Numbered from the stretch's first letter, positions 52,530-61,704 are shown. The stretch: 64,000 nt of DNA from Actinomycetes bacterium (GCA_021779855.1 JAJXZW010000003.1:1-64000); one strand, 5' to 3'. Numbers and translations are program-made. Notes: generated from the sequence alone by a model not told the origin.

Positions 52530-53770
52530 GAGCCCCACCCCGCGGTGGCGACCTTGACCGACTCGGCGCGCAGGGCGCGCAGCCGGAAGATCTCCTTCAC
52601 CAGGACCGGCGTCGCGACGAAGATGACGATGGCCGACTGGATCACGGTCGCCAGGTCGTAGGGGATACCGGTGTTGGCCTGCATGTTCGAGCCGCCGACC
52701 TCGAGGGCCGCGAAGAGGAGCGATCCCCACACGATGCCGATCGGGCGGTTGCGTCCCAGCAGCGCGACGGTGATCGCCGTGAACCCGATGCCCGCGCTGC
52801 CCTGGAGGAAGTTCTGGTCGATGTAGTGGGTGGTGCCGGCGACCCAGGCGACCCCGGCGAGGCCGGCGAGGCCGCCCGAGATGAGGAACGAGATGACGAG
52901 GGTCCGCCGGGCGTTGATCCCCGAGGCCCGCGCCGCGTGGGGATTGGCTCCGGTCATCCGGAACTCGAAGCCGATCGACGATCGGTCGAGCAGCCAGATC
53001 GCGAAGAGGGTCACCGCGAGGGCGACCACGATCCCGTAGTTCACCCGGAGGCCCGAGGAGGTCCCGAAGAGCGGGGCGAGCTGGGTGCCGCCGGGCATCG
53101 TGCGCGAGATGGCGTTGGTCTGGTTGGGCAGCTGCAGGGGCGTCGAGAGCAGGGTGAAGAGCATGAAGTACGACGCGACGTAGTTGAACATCAGGGTCAC
53201 GATGACCTCGTGGGCGCCCGTGTAGGCCTTGAGCAGCCCGGGGATGGCCCCGCCGACGACGCCCCCGGCGATTCCCGCCAGGAGCGTCAGGGGGAGGTGG
53301 AGGGCCATGGGCAGGTGGACCAGCGTCGCCACGGCGACGCCGGCGATGCCGCCCAGGATCGCCTGCCCGTTCGCCCCGATGTTGAACAGGCCCGTCTGGA
53401 AGGTGATGCCGACCGCGATGCTGGCGATCACGAGGGGGACCGCGTAGGTCAGGGTCTCCGAGAGCGGCGTCAGCGACGCCGTCCAGCCCCGGCCGGTCGT
53501 GACCGAGTGCCAGAACTGGGGGGGGTCGACGATGGAGCCGGTGAAGATCGACCGGTAGGCGGCCCCGACGTTGTCGAAGGTCACCTTGAGGGCGTGTCCC
53601 GGTGCGCCCCAGGAGTGGAAGGTGCCCCGCCAGGCGTTGAGGATTGCCGGGGTCGTGGCGATGATGATCACCGCTCCGACCACGAGGCCGAGGACGAGGG
53701 CGAGCAGCGCGATGGTGATCGGGCTCGCGCTGCGGTAGCGGTCCCAGAGACGTCGTGCGCTCGGCATCAC
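52526..53770 (-). CDS. Nucleoside ABC transporter permease (BmpA system, first permease)
   Basis: 414 residues from ATG 53770, overlapping the ATPase stop by 4 bp. Hydrophobic spans start at PITIALLALVLGLVVGAVIIIA. A periplasmic loop with GTFHSWGAPGHALKVTFDNVGAAYRSIFTGS follows, then GLFNIGANGQAILGGIAGVAVATL (counterpart of the N-I-x-x-E-G segment) and FEFRMTGANPHAARASGINARRTLV. This is the NupP-like partner that pairs with the next gene to form the channel. Confidence 0.9.
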   Translation of the reverse strand: MMPSARRLWDRYRSASPITIALLALVLGLVVGAVIIIATTPAILNAWRGTFHSWGAPGHALKVTFDNVGAAYRSIFTGSIVDPPQFWHSVTTGRGWTASLTPLSETLTYAVPLVIASIAVGITFQTGLFNIGANGQAILGGIAGVAVATLVHLPMALHLPLTLLAGIAGGVVGGAIPGLLKAYTGAHEVIVTLMFNYVASYFMLFTLLSTPLQLPNQTNAISRTMPGGTQLAPLFGTSSGLRVNYGIVVALAVTLFAIWLLDRSSIGFEFRMTGANPHAARASGINARRTLVISFLISGGLAGLAGVAWVAGTTHYIDQNFLQGSAGIGFTAITVALLGRNRPIGIVWGSLLFAALEVGGSNMQANTGIPYDLATVIQSAIVIFVATPVLVKEIFRLRALRAESVKVATAGWGS

Positions 53771-55278
53771 CGGGTTCCCGCCGGCGCCGAGCCCGCCATG
53801 AGGAGTCCCACGTCCTCGCGCGAGGTCGACGGGTCGACGATGCCGGTGATGCGTCCCTGGAACATGACGGCGACGCGGTCGCCTAGGGCCATGACCTCGT
53901 CGAGCTCGGAGGAGACGATGAGTACGGCGTGGCCGTCGTCGCGCACGCGGACGATCTCACGGTGGACGTACTCGATCGAGCCCACGTCCAGCCCGCGGGT
54001 CGGCTGGGAGGCGACCAGGACCTCGAGGGGCCGGGAGAGCTCGCGCGCGACGATGACCTTCTGCTGGTTGCCGCCCGAGAGCGAGCTGAGGGGCGCCTCC
54101 ACCGACGAGGTGCGTACGTCGAACGACTCGACCAGGGTCTCGGCGTGGTCGCGCACCGCGCGCAGGTTCCGGGTCCCGTGTCGGGCGAAGGGCGCCCGAC
54201 GGGGCGTGTTGAGCACCATGTTGTCGGCGACCGACATCGACAGCACGACGCCATCGCGCTGTCGGTCCTCGGGGATGTGGCCGAGGCCGGCGTCGAGGAT
54301 CTCGCGCGGGGAGTGGTTGGTGATGTCCCGTCCGGCGAGCACGACCGACCCCGACTCCACGTGGCGTAGCCCGGTTATGGCCTCGACGAGCTCGGTCTGG
54401 CCGTTGCCCTGGACCCCGGCCAGTGCCACGATCTCCCCGGCGTGCACCTCGAGCGAGACGCCGTCGACGACGGCGAGTCCGCGGTCGTCACGTACGACCA
54501 GGTCGCGTACCTCGAGCACGGGCTCGCGGGGGGTGGCCGCGCTCTTCTGCACCACGAGCGACACCTCTCGGCCGACCATCATCGCGGCCAGCTCGTTCTC
54601 CGACGCCGTGGGCGGGACCGAACCGATGACCCGACCGGAGCGGATGACCGTGATCACGTCGGAGACCTGGCGGACCTCTTTGAGCTTGTGCGAGATGAAG
54701 AGGATGGACTTGCCCGAGGCGGCCAGCGATCGCATGATGGCCATGAGCGCGTCGGCCTCTTGGGGGGTGAGCACGGCGGTGGGTTCGTCCAGGATCAGCA
54801 GCTGCGCGTCGTGGCTGAGGGCCTTGATGATCTCGACCCGCTGCTGGAGCCCGATCGGGAGGCTCTCGACGGTCGCGTCGGGGTCGACCTCGAGCCCGAA
54901 CTCCCGGGAGACCGAGCGGATGTTCTCGCGGGCCCGCGCGTAGTCCAGCCGGTCCAGTGATCGCGTGGGTTCGAAGCCCAGCACGACGTTCTCGGCGACG
55001 GAGAACACGGGCACCAGCATGAAGTGCTGGTGGACCATACCGATGCCCCGGCGCACCGCGTCACCGGAGTTCGCGAGGCGGACCGGCTCGCCGTCGATGA
55101 GGATCTCACCCTCGTCGGCCTGGAGCAGGCCGAACAGCACGTTCATCAGTGTCGACTTGCCCGCGCCGTTCTCTCCGAGCAGGCAGTGGATCTGCCCGGG
55201 CTCGACTATCAGGTCGATGTGGTCGTTCGCGGTGAGCGAGCCGAACTTCTTGGTGATGCCTCGAAGTTCGAGACGCAT
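53767..55278 (-). CDS. Nucleoside ABC transporter ATPase with two nucleotide-binding domains
   Basis: 503 residues from ATG 55278. Domain 1 has Walker A GENGAGKST, signature LPIGLQQRVEIIKAL and Walker B LLILDEPTAVL. Domain 2 (from ~residue 250) has ALAGVQGNGQTE in place of Walker A, LSGGNQQKVIVARELS and VLVASQPTRGLDVG in place of Walker B. The degenerate second site is normal for the RbsA/NupO family, so only one site is fully hydrolytic. It works with the two permeases and BmpA. A TACTAT box 8 nt before the ATG implies its own leaderless promoter behind the bmpA terminator. Confidence 0.92.
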   Translation of the reverse strand: MRLELRGITKKFGSLTANDHIDLIVEPGQIHCLLGENGAGKSTLMNVLFGLLQADEGEILIDGEPVRLANSGDAVRRGIGMVHQHFMLVPVFSVAENVVLGFEPTRSLDRLDYARARENIRSVSREFGLEVDPDATVESLPIGLQQRVEIIKALSHDAQLLILDEPTAVLTPQEADALMAIMRSLAASGKSILFISHKLKEVRQVSDVITVIRSGRVIGSVPPTASENELAAMMVGREVSLVVQKSAATPREPVLEVRDLVVRDDRGLAVVDGVSLEVHAGEIVALAGVQGNGQTELVEAITGLRHVESGSVVLAGRDITNHSPREILDAGLGHIPEDRQRDGVVLSMSVADNMVLNTPRRAPFARHGTRNLRAVRDHAETLVESFDVRTSSVEAPLSSLSGGNQQKVIVARELSRPLEVLVASQPTRGLDVGSIEYVHREIVRVRDDGHAVLIVSSELDEVMALGDRVAVMFQGRITGIVDPSTSREDVGLLMAGSAPAGTR

Positions 55279-55286
55279 GGAAGGTC

Positions 55287-55292
55287 ATAGTA
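55287..55292 (-). promoter_or_regulatory. Predicted leaderless -10 box (TACTAT) of the nucleoside ATPase-permease unit
   Basis: Minus-strand TACTAT directly follows the hairpin below bmpA and lies 8 nt before the ATPase ATG at 55278. The ATPase-permease genes can therefore be transcribed separately from bmpA. Confidence 0.5.
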
Positions 55293-55337
55293 CACACGAC
55301 GAAGGCCCGGGCCGACAGCCCGGGCCTTCGTCGTGTG
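55293..55337 (-). terminator. Perfect 20-bp stem-loop after bmpA
   Basis: Arms 55318-55337 and 55293-55312 are exact complements around a 5-nt loop (cgaca on the plus strand). It lies 5 nt after the bmpA stop. No long T-run follows, but the stem is long and GC-rich. It is the expected place to stop or attenuate the bmpA transcript. Confidence 0.8.
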
Positions 55338-55342
55338 ACGGG

Positions 55343-56440
55343 TCAGCCGACGGGGTACTTGGTCGGGTCGACCGAGATCGTGCCGGACTCGATCCCCTTG
55401 GTCAGGGTCTGGACGGTGGCCTTGAGCGAGGCGGGGACCGTGGGGGAGTCGAAGTAGAACTGGACACCACCGTTGGCGAGGGTGCCGACGTAGCTACCTG
55501 GCTTGAAGGTGCCCTTGGCCGCGGCCAGGACCGCGTTCTGCACCGAGGTCGTCACGCCCTTGGTGACCGAGCCGATGAAGTAGGCGCAGTCCGCCTTCTC
55601 GGCGAAGCAGCCATCGGAGTCGACCCACATGATCGAGTGCTTCTTGCCCGTCTGCTGGGCGGCCGCGACGGATCCGAGGCCCACGCCACCGGCCACCGGG
55701 AAGACGATGTCCGCACCGTCGGCGAAGAAGCCCGAGGTGATGGTCTTGCCGGCCGTCTGGTCGGTGAAGTTGCCGACGAAGGTGCCCTTGCCGTTGAACT
55801 GGCCCTTGGCGCGGTTGCCCGCCGACGGCGTCCAGCCCAGGACCTTCACGTGCTTGTGCATGTGCTGGTCGTAGTAGCGCACGCCCGCGACGAAGCCGTC
55901 CATGTAGATGGTCACCGGCGGGATGTCGGCGCCACCGTAGGTGGCGACCACGCCCGTCTTGCTCATGGCCGCGGCCACGTAACCACCGAGGAATGCGTCC
56001 TGGTTGGTGTCATAGGTGAGGGCGAGCAGGCCGTGCGACTTGGGCGCGTTCGGCACGTCGTCGACGATGGCGAACTTCTGGTTCGGGTGCGCGTTCGCCG
56101 CCGTTGCCGTGGCGCCGTCCATCAAGAACCCGACGGTGACGATGATGCCGCAGCCCTGGGAGATGAACTTGTTGATGTTGGGCGTGTACGACGCCGACGA
56201 CGTCGACGAGAGGTACGACGCCGTGATGTTCTTGTCCTGCTTGGCCGCGTTCTGAAGGCCGGCCCACGCCGAGGCGTTGAACGAGTGGTCGTTGATGCCA
56301 CCGGTGTCGGTCACGACGCAGGCCTTGAACTTGCCCGCGGCCGAGGCGACCGACACGGTCGTGGCGACCCCGATCGTCACCGTCCCGAGGACGAGCGCGC
56401 CGGCTCCGAGCAGTGCGCCGAGCCGATTGATCCTCCGCAT
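55343..56440 (-). CDS. bmpA: BMP-family nucleoside-binding protein (BmpA/PnrA type)
   Basis: 365 residues from ATG 56440 with a GGAGAT Shine-Dalgarno. The signal peptide is MRRINRLGALLGAGALVLGTVTIGVA; no Cys follows it, so it may be soluble rather than a lipoprotein. Family motifs are KACVVTDTGGINDHSFNASAWAGL, GCGIIVTVGFLMDGATATAANAHPNQKFAIVDDV, SSASYTPNINKFI and DGADIVFPVAGGVGLGSVAAAQ. PnrA-like receptors bind purine nucleosides outside the cell. Co-location with deoC, PNP, add, deoA, cdd and psuGK supports nucleoside uptake. Confidence 0.93.
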   Translation of the reverse strand: MRRINRLGALLGAGALVLGTVTIGVATTVSVASAAGKFKACVVTDTGGINDHSFNASAWAGLQNAAKQDKNITASYLSSTSSASYTPNINKFISQGCGIIVTVGFLMDGATATAANAHPNQKFAIVDDVPNAPKSHGLLALTYDTNQDAFLGGYVAAAMSKTGVVATYGGADIPPVTIYMDGFVAGVRYYDQHMHKHVKVLGWTPSAGNRAKGQFNGKGTFVGNFTDQTAGKTITSGFFADGADIVFPVAGGVGLGSVAAAQQTGKKHSIMWVDSDGCFAEKADCAYFIGSVTKGVTTSVQNAVLAAAKGTFKPGSYVGTLANGGVQFYFDSPTVPASLKATVQTLTKGIESGTISVDPTKYPVG

Positions 56441-56539
56441 GTGTATCTCCCCATGTCTGAAGTGCGGTCATCGCCGTGAGGACCGCATCGCGACTCGCGC
56501 CTCCGACCGGACGACGAGCGGGCGGGTATGCCTATCCGC

Positions 56540-57925
56540 CGGTGGCGAGACTAGCCCGCTTGCACCGGGGTGTGCGGGCGGGTCTCGTGTTGGCGCCCCG
56601 CGCGGAGGGGAGGGCCGAGGCGGACGGCGACGGCGGCCAGCGTGGGGCGCGCGCCGGGCGCCGGGGGACACGGTCGCGGCCGGCGACCAGGGCGGTGTCG
56701 CGGGTCGCGGGGCCCCCGAGCGCGGGAGGGGCCGTCCGGTCCCGCCACCCTGGCGAAGGCCGTCAGGGCGATCGAGGCCCTGGCCTGTCGGGCGGTGTTG
56801 CGGACACCCGGCGCGCGACCCGCGTCGCCTCGGTGCGCCCCGGCCGTCGCGGCGCTGACCCGGGGGGACAAGAGGGCGCCCATGGCGAAGGCGCGGCCGA
56901 ACGGCGGGGGGTGTCGGACCAGGAGGCGGCGGCGGCTGGGTGGGCGACAACCAGTGGGAGCCGACGGTGGCGCGCAGGTTGCCCGCGATGAGGGAGGCGG
57001 GCCTCGTCCGGGGCGATGAGTCGCGGCGAGGTCTGGGCCCCGGCGGAGATGCCGGTGGCCATCGGCAGGGAGGTGGAGGCGGCCCGCACCGGGTCGTAGC
57101 TCTGATCGAGCGGGAAGTAGAACCCGAACCCCAAAAGGGCCAGATCGCGAAGAGCGGGCCGCCGACGAGCATCACGACTCCGTCGGTGGTCGAGGGCGGC
57201 CGGGACCGGAAGGTCCCAGACGGCGTCAGGGGTGCGAGGCTGCCCGTGCCTTCCAGAAAAAGAGGGCGGTGAGCACCACGAGTCCGCCGGAGGGCCAGTC
57301 GAGCATCGTGCTCGACCCCGGGGGTGCGATATGGCGTTGGCCACGGCGTCGGCCACGGGCGCGAGGCCACCCGTCACGCGGACGGCGCCCGTCCCGTCGT
57401 GCTGGGCCGTGGAGTCCTCGATGCGCGTCCCGCGCAGGTACGGCGCGACCGCGACGCCGAGCGCGACTCCCAGGGGGACGTCGGTGAGGAGGGCCCAGCG
57501 CCACGAGGCGAGCCCCGTGGGGTCCCGCCGAGCAACCCGCCGTCCGCGTCGTCGGCTTCCACCACCGCGTCCCAGACGCCGACCGACCGAGGAGGGCGGG
57601 GCTTGTGGAACGCCGTGACGACGACGGCGGGCGCCGCCGGCGACGAGACGGCGCCCCCGATGCCCGGGATGGCCCGTGCGGCGACCACCTGGGTCCCAGA
57701 GGTCGCGAAGCCGATCCCGATGCTCGCCAGCGTGAGCCCGACGATGCCGGGTCGGACACGCGTGGCGCCCGCCGACGTAGGCGGCCGCTCGCCCCCCGGG
57801 GTGGAAGCCCGCGAGTGTGACGTGGAGGTCGTGACTCACGCGGTCGCCCCTCGCGGGACGCTCGACACGTCGAGCACCACCACGGGATGCTCCAGGCGCG
57901 CGATCGAGAGGATCGGCCGGAGCGT
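56540..57925 (-). pseudogene. Decayed MFS drug-exporter gene (EmrB/QacA type), several frameshifts
   Basis: No single frame explains this 1.4-kb stretch, but reading all three minus frames in order recovers a 14-TMS MFS transporter. The N-terminal piece HPVVVLDVSSVPRGA is followed, after a frame change, by VTLAGFHPGGRAAAYVG. Next comes VRPGIVGLTLASIGIGFATSGTQVVAARAIPGIGGAVSSPA, then ASWRWALLTDVPLGVALGVAV, then WPSGGLVVLTALFFWKA, then DGVVMLVGGPLFAIWPF, then LLGFGFYFPLDQSYDPVRAASTSLPMATGI. At least six frame switches are needed, too many for sequencing error given clean neighbours. The boundaries are approximate. It fills the gap between bmpA and ettA; no intact gene is seen in it. Confidence 0.8.
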
Positions 57926-58029
57926 GGCGTGACGGGTCCGGGAGAGCCGTGGTGGGCACCGACCGTGCGTGCGGCGACTCTCACGCCCGGCCCGCGCGGG
58001 GCTCGCGCGACTTCGGACAGACTGGTGGG

Positions 58030-59709
58030 GTGCCAGCCCAGTTCATCTACACGATGCGCGACCTGCGTCGGTTCTACCCGCCGGATCGCGAGGTCCTGCG
58101 TGGAATCAACCTGTCGTTCTACCCGGGGGCCAAGATCGGCGTCATCGGCTCGAACGGCTCGGGCAAGTCGTCGCTGCTGCGCATCATGGCCGGCCTCGAC
58201 GACGGCTTCACCGGCGAGGCCCGACTGACCCCGGGTTTCAACGTCGGCTACCTGCCCCAAGAGCCCGAGCTCGACTCCACCAAGGACGTCGTGGGCAACG
58301 TGTCCGACGGAGTCGCCGAGCAACGTGACCTGCTCGCACGCTTCAGTGAGGTGTGCGCGGCCTTCGCCGACCCCGACGCCGACGTCGACGCCCTGCTCGA
58401 GGAGCAGGCGGGGCTCCAGACCCGCATCGACGCCCTGGGTGCGTGGGACCTCGAGCGGACCCTGGAGATCGCGATGGACGCACTTCGCCTCCCGCCCCCC
58501 GACGCCGACGTCGCGACGCTCTCCGGCGGTGAGCGGCGCCGGGTCGCGCTCTGCCGCCTTCTGCTCGCCCAGCCCGATCTGCTGTTGCTGGACGAGCCGA
58601 CCAACCACCTGGACGCCGAGTCGGTCGCGTGGCTCGAGCGAACCCTGCAGGAGTACGCCGGGACGGTCGTCGCCGTCACCCACGACCGCTACTTCCTCGA
58701 CAACGTCGCCGAGTGGATTCTCGAACTCGACCGCGGCCACGGCATCCCCTGGCACGGCAACTACTCGTCGTGGCTCGAGCAGAAGCGGGCTCGCCTTGAG
58801 GCCGAGGAGCGGGTGGACCGGGCCCGCCAGGCCTCGCTGCAGCGTGAGCTCGAGTGGATCCGCCTCTCGCCTCGCGCTCGCCACTCCAAGGGCAAGGCCC
58901 GCGTCAACGCCTTTCACGAGCTGGTCGCCGAGTCCGAGGCGGCCGACCGGCGGCCCGACGCGCTCGAGATCTCGATCCCGCCGGGACCACGGCTCGGCGA
59001 CCTCGTCGTGAACGCGCACCGCGTCGTCAAGGGGTACGGCGACCGCCTGCTCGTCGAGGGCCTGGACTTCCTGCTGCCCCCGGGGGGGATCGTGGGGGTC
59101 ATCGGCGCCAATGGCGCGGGCAAGACGACCCTGTTCAAGATGATGGTCGGGCTTGAGGCACCCGACGACGGCTCCTTCGAGGTCGGTCCGACCGTCCAGT
59201 TCGCCTACGTCGACCAGTCGCGCGAGTCGCTCAACCCCGACCGGACGGTCTTCGACGAGGTGGCCGGGGGCGCGGAGAGGATCGTCGTGGGTTCGCGCGA
59301 GATCCACGCGCGCGCCTACGTGGCGAGCTTCGGATTCAAGGGATCCGACCAGCAGAAGAGGGTGGGCGAGATCTCCGGCGGGGAGCGCAACCGCGTCCAG
59401 CTGGCCAAGGTGCTGCGCAGCGGGGGGAACGTCCTGCTGCTCGACGAGCCCACGAACGACCTCGACGTCGACACGCTGCGCGCCCTCGAGGACGGCCTCC
59501 TCTCGTTCCCGGGTTGCGCCGTCGTGATCAGCCACGACCGATGGTTCCTCGACCGGGTCGCGACCCACGTGCTCGCCTTCGAGGGCGACGCCGTGGTGCG
59601 CTGGTTCGAGGGGAACTTCTCGGACTACGAGGAGGACCGCCACCGGCGTCTCGGCGCGGAGGCCGATCAACCCCACCGCCTGCGCTACAAGCCCCTGAGC
59701 CGGTCCTAG
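58030..59709 (+). CDS. ettA: Energy-dependent translational throttle EttA (ABC-F ATPase)
   Basis: 559 residues from GTG 58030 (VPAQFIYTMRDLRRFYPPDREVLRGINLSFYPGAKIGVIG), the normal EttA length and start. It has two ABC domains: Walker A GSNGSGKSS and GANGAGKTT, signatures LSGGERRRVALCRLLL and ISGGERNRVQLAKVL, Walker B LLLLDEPTNHLD and VLLLDEPTNDLD. The inter-domain linker (arm region, ARLEAEERVDRARQASLQRELEWIRLSPRARHSKGKARVNAF) is EttA-like. It binds the ribosomal E site and gates translation according to ATP/ADP. A CAGACT sequence 6 nt before the start may be its -10. Confidence 0.94.
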   Translation: MPAQFIYTMRDLRRFYPPDREVLRGINLSFYPGAKIGVIGSNGSGKSSLLRIMAGLDDGFTGEARLTPGFNVGYLPQEPELDSTKDVVGNVSDGVAEQRDLLARFSEVCAAFADPDADVDALLEEQAGLQTRIDALGAWDLERTLEIAMDALRLPPPDADVATLSGGERRRVALCRLLLAQPDLLLLDEPTNHLDAESVAWLERTLQEYAGTVVAVTHDRYFLDNVAEWILELDRGHGIPWHGNYSSWLEQKRARLEAEERVDRARQASLQRELEWIRLSPRARHSKGKARVNAFHELVAESEAADRRPDALEISIPPGPRLGDLVVNAHRVVKGYGDRLLVEGLDFLLPPGGIVGVIGANGAGKTTLFKMMVGLEAPDDGSFEVGPTVQFAYVDQSRESLNPDRTVFDEVAGGAERIVVGSREIHARAYVASFGFKGSDQQKRVGEISGGERNRVQLAKVLRSGGNVLLLDEPTNDLDVDTLRALEDGLLSFPGCAVVISHDRWFLDRVATHVLAFEGDAVVRWFEGNFSDYEEDRHRRLGAEADQPHRLRYKPLSRS

Positions 59710-59717
59710 CGGCGGCG

Positions 59718-59723
59718 TAGGGT
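59718..59723 (+). promoter_or_regulatory. Predicted leaderless -10 box (TAGGGT)
   Basis: TAGGGT lies 8 nt before the GTG at 59732 and supports that start for kynA over the TTG at 59723. Confidence 0.5.
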
Positions 59724-59731
59724 TGGTCCCT

Positions 59732-60478
59732 GTGGCCACGACCGACTACTCGAGCTACCTGAGGATCGACGACCTGCTGACCCTCCAGGTCCCGCTCACG
59801 CCCGGCGCCGACGACGAGCTGCTCTTCATCGTGGTCCACCAGGCCTACGAGCTCTGGTTCAAGGTCATGCTCGACGAGCTCCGACGGGCGGCGTCGCGCC
59901 TGCACGCCGGTGAGCCGTGGCGGGCGTTGGGCCCGCTCTCGCGCACGGTCGACGTGGGCCGACTGCTGCTCGGCCACCTCTCGGTCCTCGAGACGATGTC
60001 GCCCGAGGAGTTCTTGCGCTTCCGCGATCCCCTGAACCCGGCGTCGGGCTTCCAGTCCTTCCAGTTCCGGGCCATTGAGTTCCTCTCGGGCGCGGGTGAC
60101 TCGCGCTCACTCGACTTTCCCTTCTTCGACGAGGGCCAGCGGGCCTGGCTCGCCACCGTCGCGGGTGAGCCCGACGTGTGGACGGGATTCCTCGCGAGCC
60201 TCGCGACGCTCCTTGGGTCCGGGCAGGTCCTCGAGCGCCTCGCGGAGCTCTACCACGACCACTCGACCCCCGAGCGGGCCGCACTGCACGCGGTGGCCGA
60301 GCGGCTCGTCGATCACGACGAGAACCTCGCGACCTGGAGGCACCGTCACCTGCTCATGGTGGGGCGCGAGATCGGGCGGCGCTCCGGCACCGGCGGGAGC
60401 ACCGGGATGGCCTACCTTGAGACGACGATCGGTCAGCGCCTCTACCCGGCGCTGTGGGACGTGAGGAGTGCACTATGA
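59732..60478 (+). CDS. kynA: Tryptophan 2,3-dioxygenase
   Basis: 248 residues from GTG 59732. It is a heme enzyme that opens the indole ring of tryptophan to N-formylkynurenine. Family motifs are YSSYLRIDDLLTLQ, LLFIVVHQAYELWFKVMLDEL (His as active-site base), GFQSFQFRAIEFLSG and WRHRHLLMVGREIG (proximal heme His), ending GTGGSTGMAYLE. The length is slightly below the ~270-280 of most bacterial forms. It overlaps kynU by 4 bp (ATGA). Kynurenine formamidase is not in the window. Confidence 0.95.
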   Translation: MATTDYSSYLRIDDLLTLQVPLTPGADDELLFIVVHQAYELWFKVMLDELRRAASRLHAGEPWRALGPLSRTVDVGRLLLGHLSVLETMSPEEFLRFRDPLNPASGFQSFQFRAIEFLSGAGDSRSLDFPFFDEGQRAWLATVAGEPDVWTGFLASLATLLGSGQVLERLAELYHDHSTPERAALHAVAERLVDHDENLATWRHRHLLMVGREIGRRSGTGGSTGMAYLETTIGQRLYPALWDVRSAL

Positions 60479-61704
60479 GGAATCGCGATGAGTGCGAGGT
60501 CCTCGACCGGGCCGACCCGCTGGCCGCGCTGCGCGGCGAGTTCCGGCTCAACGAGGGGGAGATCTACCTCGACGGGAACTCCCTCGGGCCGGTCTGTGAG
60601 CCGGCGGCCGCCCGGGTCCGCGAGGTCCTCGACCGAGAGTGGTCGACCGAGCTCGTGCGGGGGTGGAACCAGGGGTGGATGGACCAGCCCCTGCGCCTCG
60701 GCGAGCGCCTCGCGCCGCTCATCGGGGCTCGCCCCGACGAGGTGCTCGTCGCGGACACTCTGACCGTGCTCCTGGGGAAGCTCATCGGTGGGGCCCTCGA
60801 GCTGCGGCCCGAGCGCCACGTCGTGCTCACCGACGCCGCCAACTTCCATAGCGACCTCTACATCGTGCGCGCGATGGCGGAGCGGGCGGGGCGTCCCGTG
60901 AGCGTGAAGCCGATCGAGCGCTCGCGGCTGGCCGAGCACCTCGACGACGACGTCGCCCTCGTGATGCTCACCCACGTGGACTTCCGCACCGGGGAGATGC
61001 TCGACCTCGCCGGGGTGACCCGCGCCGTCCACGACGCCGGGGCGCTCATGCTGTGGGACTTCGCGCACTCGGCCGGTGCGGTGCCCCTCGACGTCGAGGG
61101 GGCCGACGTGGACTTCGCGGCGGGGTGCGGCTATAAGTACCTCAACGGGGGTCCGGGTGCGCCGGCCTTCTGCTACGTGCGCGAGCGCTGGCAGGGCGTG
61201 CTGCGCAACCCCCTCCCGGGGTGGCTCGGCCACGCCCGGCCCTTCGCCTTCGAACCCGACTACGAGTCGGCGTCGGGCATGCGGGCCTTCGTGACCTCGT
61301 CGCCGCCCATCGTGGCCCTGGCCGCTCTCGACGGCGCGCTCTCGGTCTGGGAGCGGGCCACCATGGACGCGGTGCGCGCAAAGAGCCTCGCGCTCACGGA
61401 TCTCTTCATCGAGCTGGTCGAGGGCCGCCTTCCCGGTGTCTTCGAAGTCGTCACGCCACGCGAGCACGCGCGTCGGGGCTCGCAGGTCGCCCTGCGTCAC
61501 CCCGACGCCTACGGCGTCGTCCGAGCCGTCGGCGAGGCCGGGGTCGTGGGCGACTTCCGCGCGCCCGACGTCGCGCGCTTCGGCTTCACGCCGCTCTACC
61601 TGCGTTACGTCGACGTCTTCGACGCGGTCGAGCGACTCGCGCGCGTCATGGAGACCGGCGCCTATCGCGCCGAGCGCTTCGCTGTTCGCGCGGCGGTGAC
61701 CTGA
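60475..61704 (+). CDS. kynU: Kynureninase
   Basis: 409 residues from ATG 60475. It is a PLP enzyme cleaving kynurenine to anthranilate and alanine. IYLDGNSLGPVCEPAAARV is the classic start. VRGWNQGWMDQPLRLGERLAPLIGA, ALMLWDFAHSAGAVPLDV (Asp contacting PLP N1) and Lys221 in GCGYKYLNGGPGAPAF (the Schiff base) follow. GWLGHARPFAFEPDYESASGM is also conserved. With kynA it forms a tryptophan-to-anthranilate module; the end of the gene lies 1 bp from the convergent gluconokinase stop. Confidence 0.95.
   Translation: MRNRDECEVLDRADPLAALRGEFRLNEGEIYLDGNSLGPVCEPAAARVREVLDREWSTELVRGWNQGWMDQPLRLGERLAPLIGARPDEVLVADTLTVLLGKLIGGALELRPERHVVLTDAANFHSDLYIVRAMAERAGRPVSVKPIERSRLAEHLDDDVALVMLTHVDFRTGEMLDLAGVTRAVHDAGALMLWDFAHSAGAVPLDVEGADVDFAAGCGYKYLNGGPGAPAFCYVRERWQGVLRNPLPGWLGHARPFAFEPDYESASGMRAFVTSSPPIVALAALDGALSVWERATMDAVRAKSLALTDLFIELVEGRLPGVFEVVTPREHARRGSQVALRHPDAYGVVRAVGEAGVVGDFRAPDVARFGFTPLYLRYVDVFDAVERLARVMETGAYRAERFAVRAAVT

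Noticed and set aside
57226-59739. An 837-codon minus-strand frame across ettA
   Set aside because: Most of it is the reverse complement of the ettA gene. Only its last ~35 codons contain a real fragment, belonging to the decayed MFS transporter.
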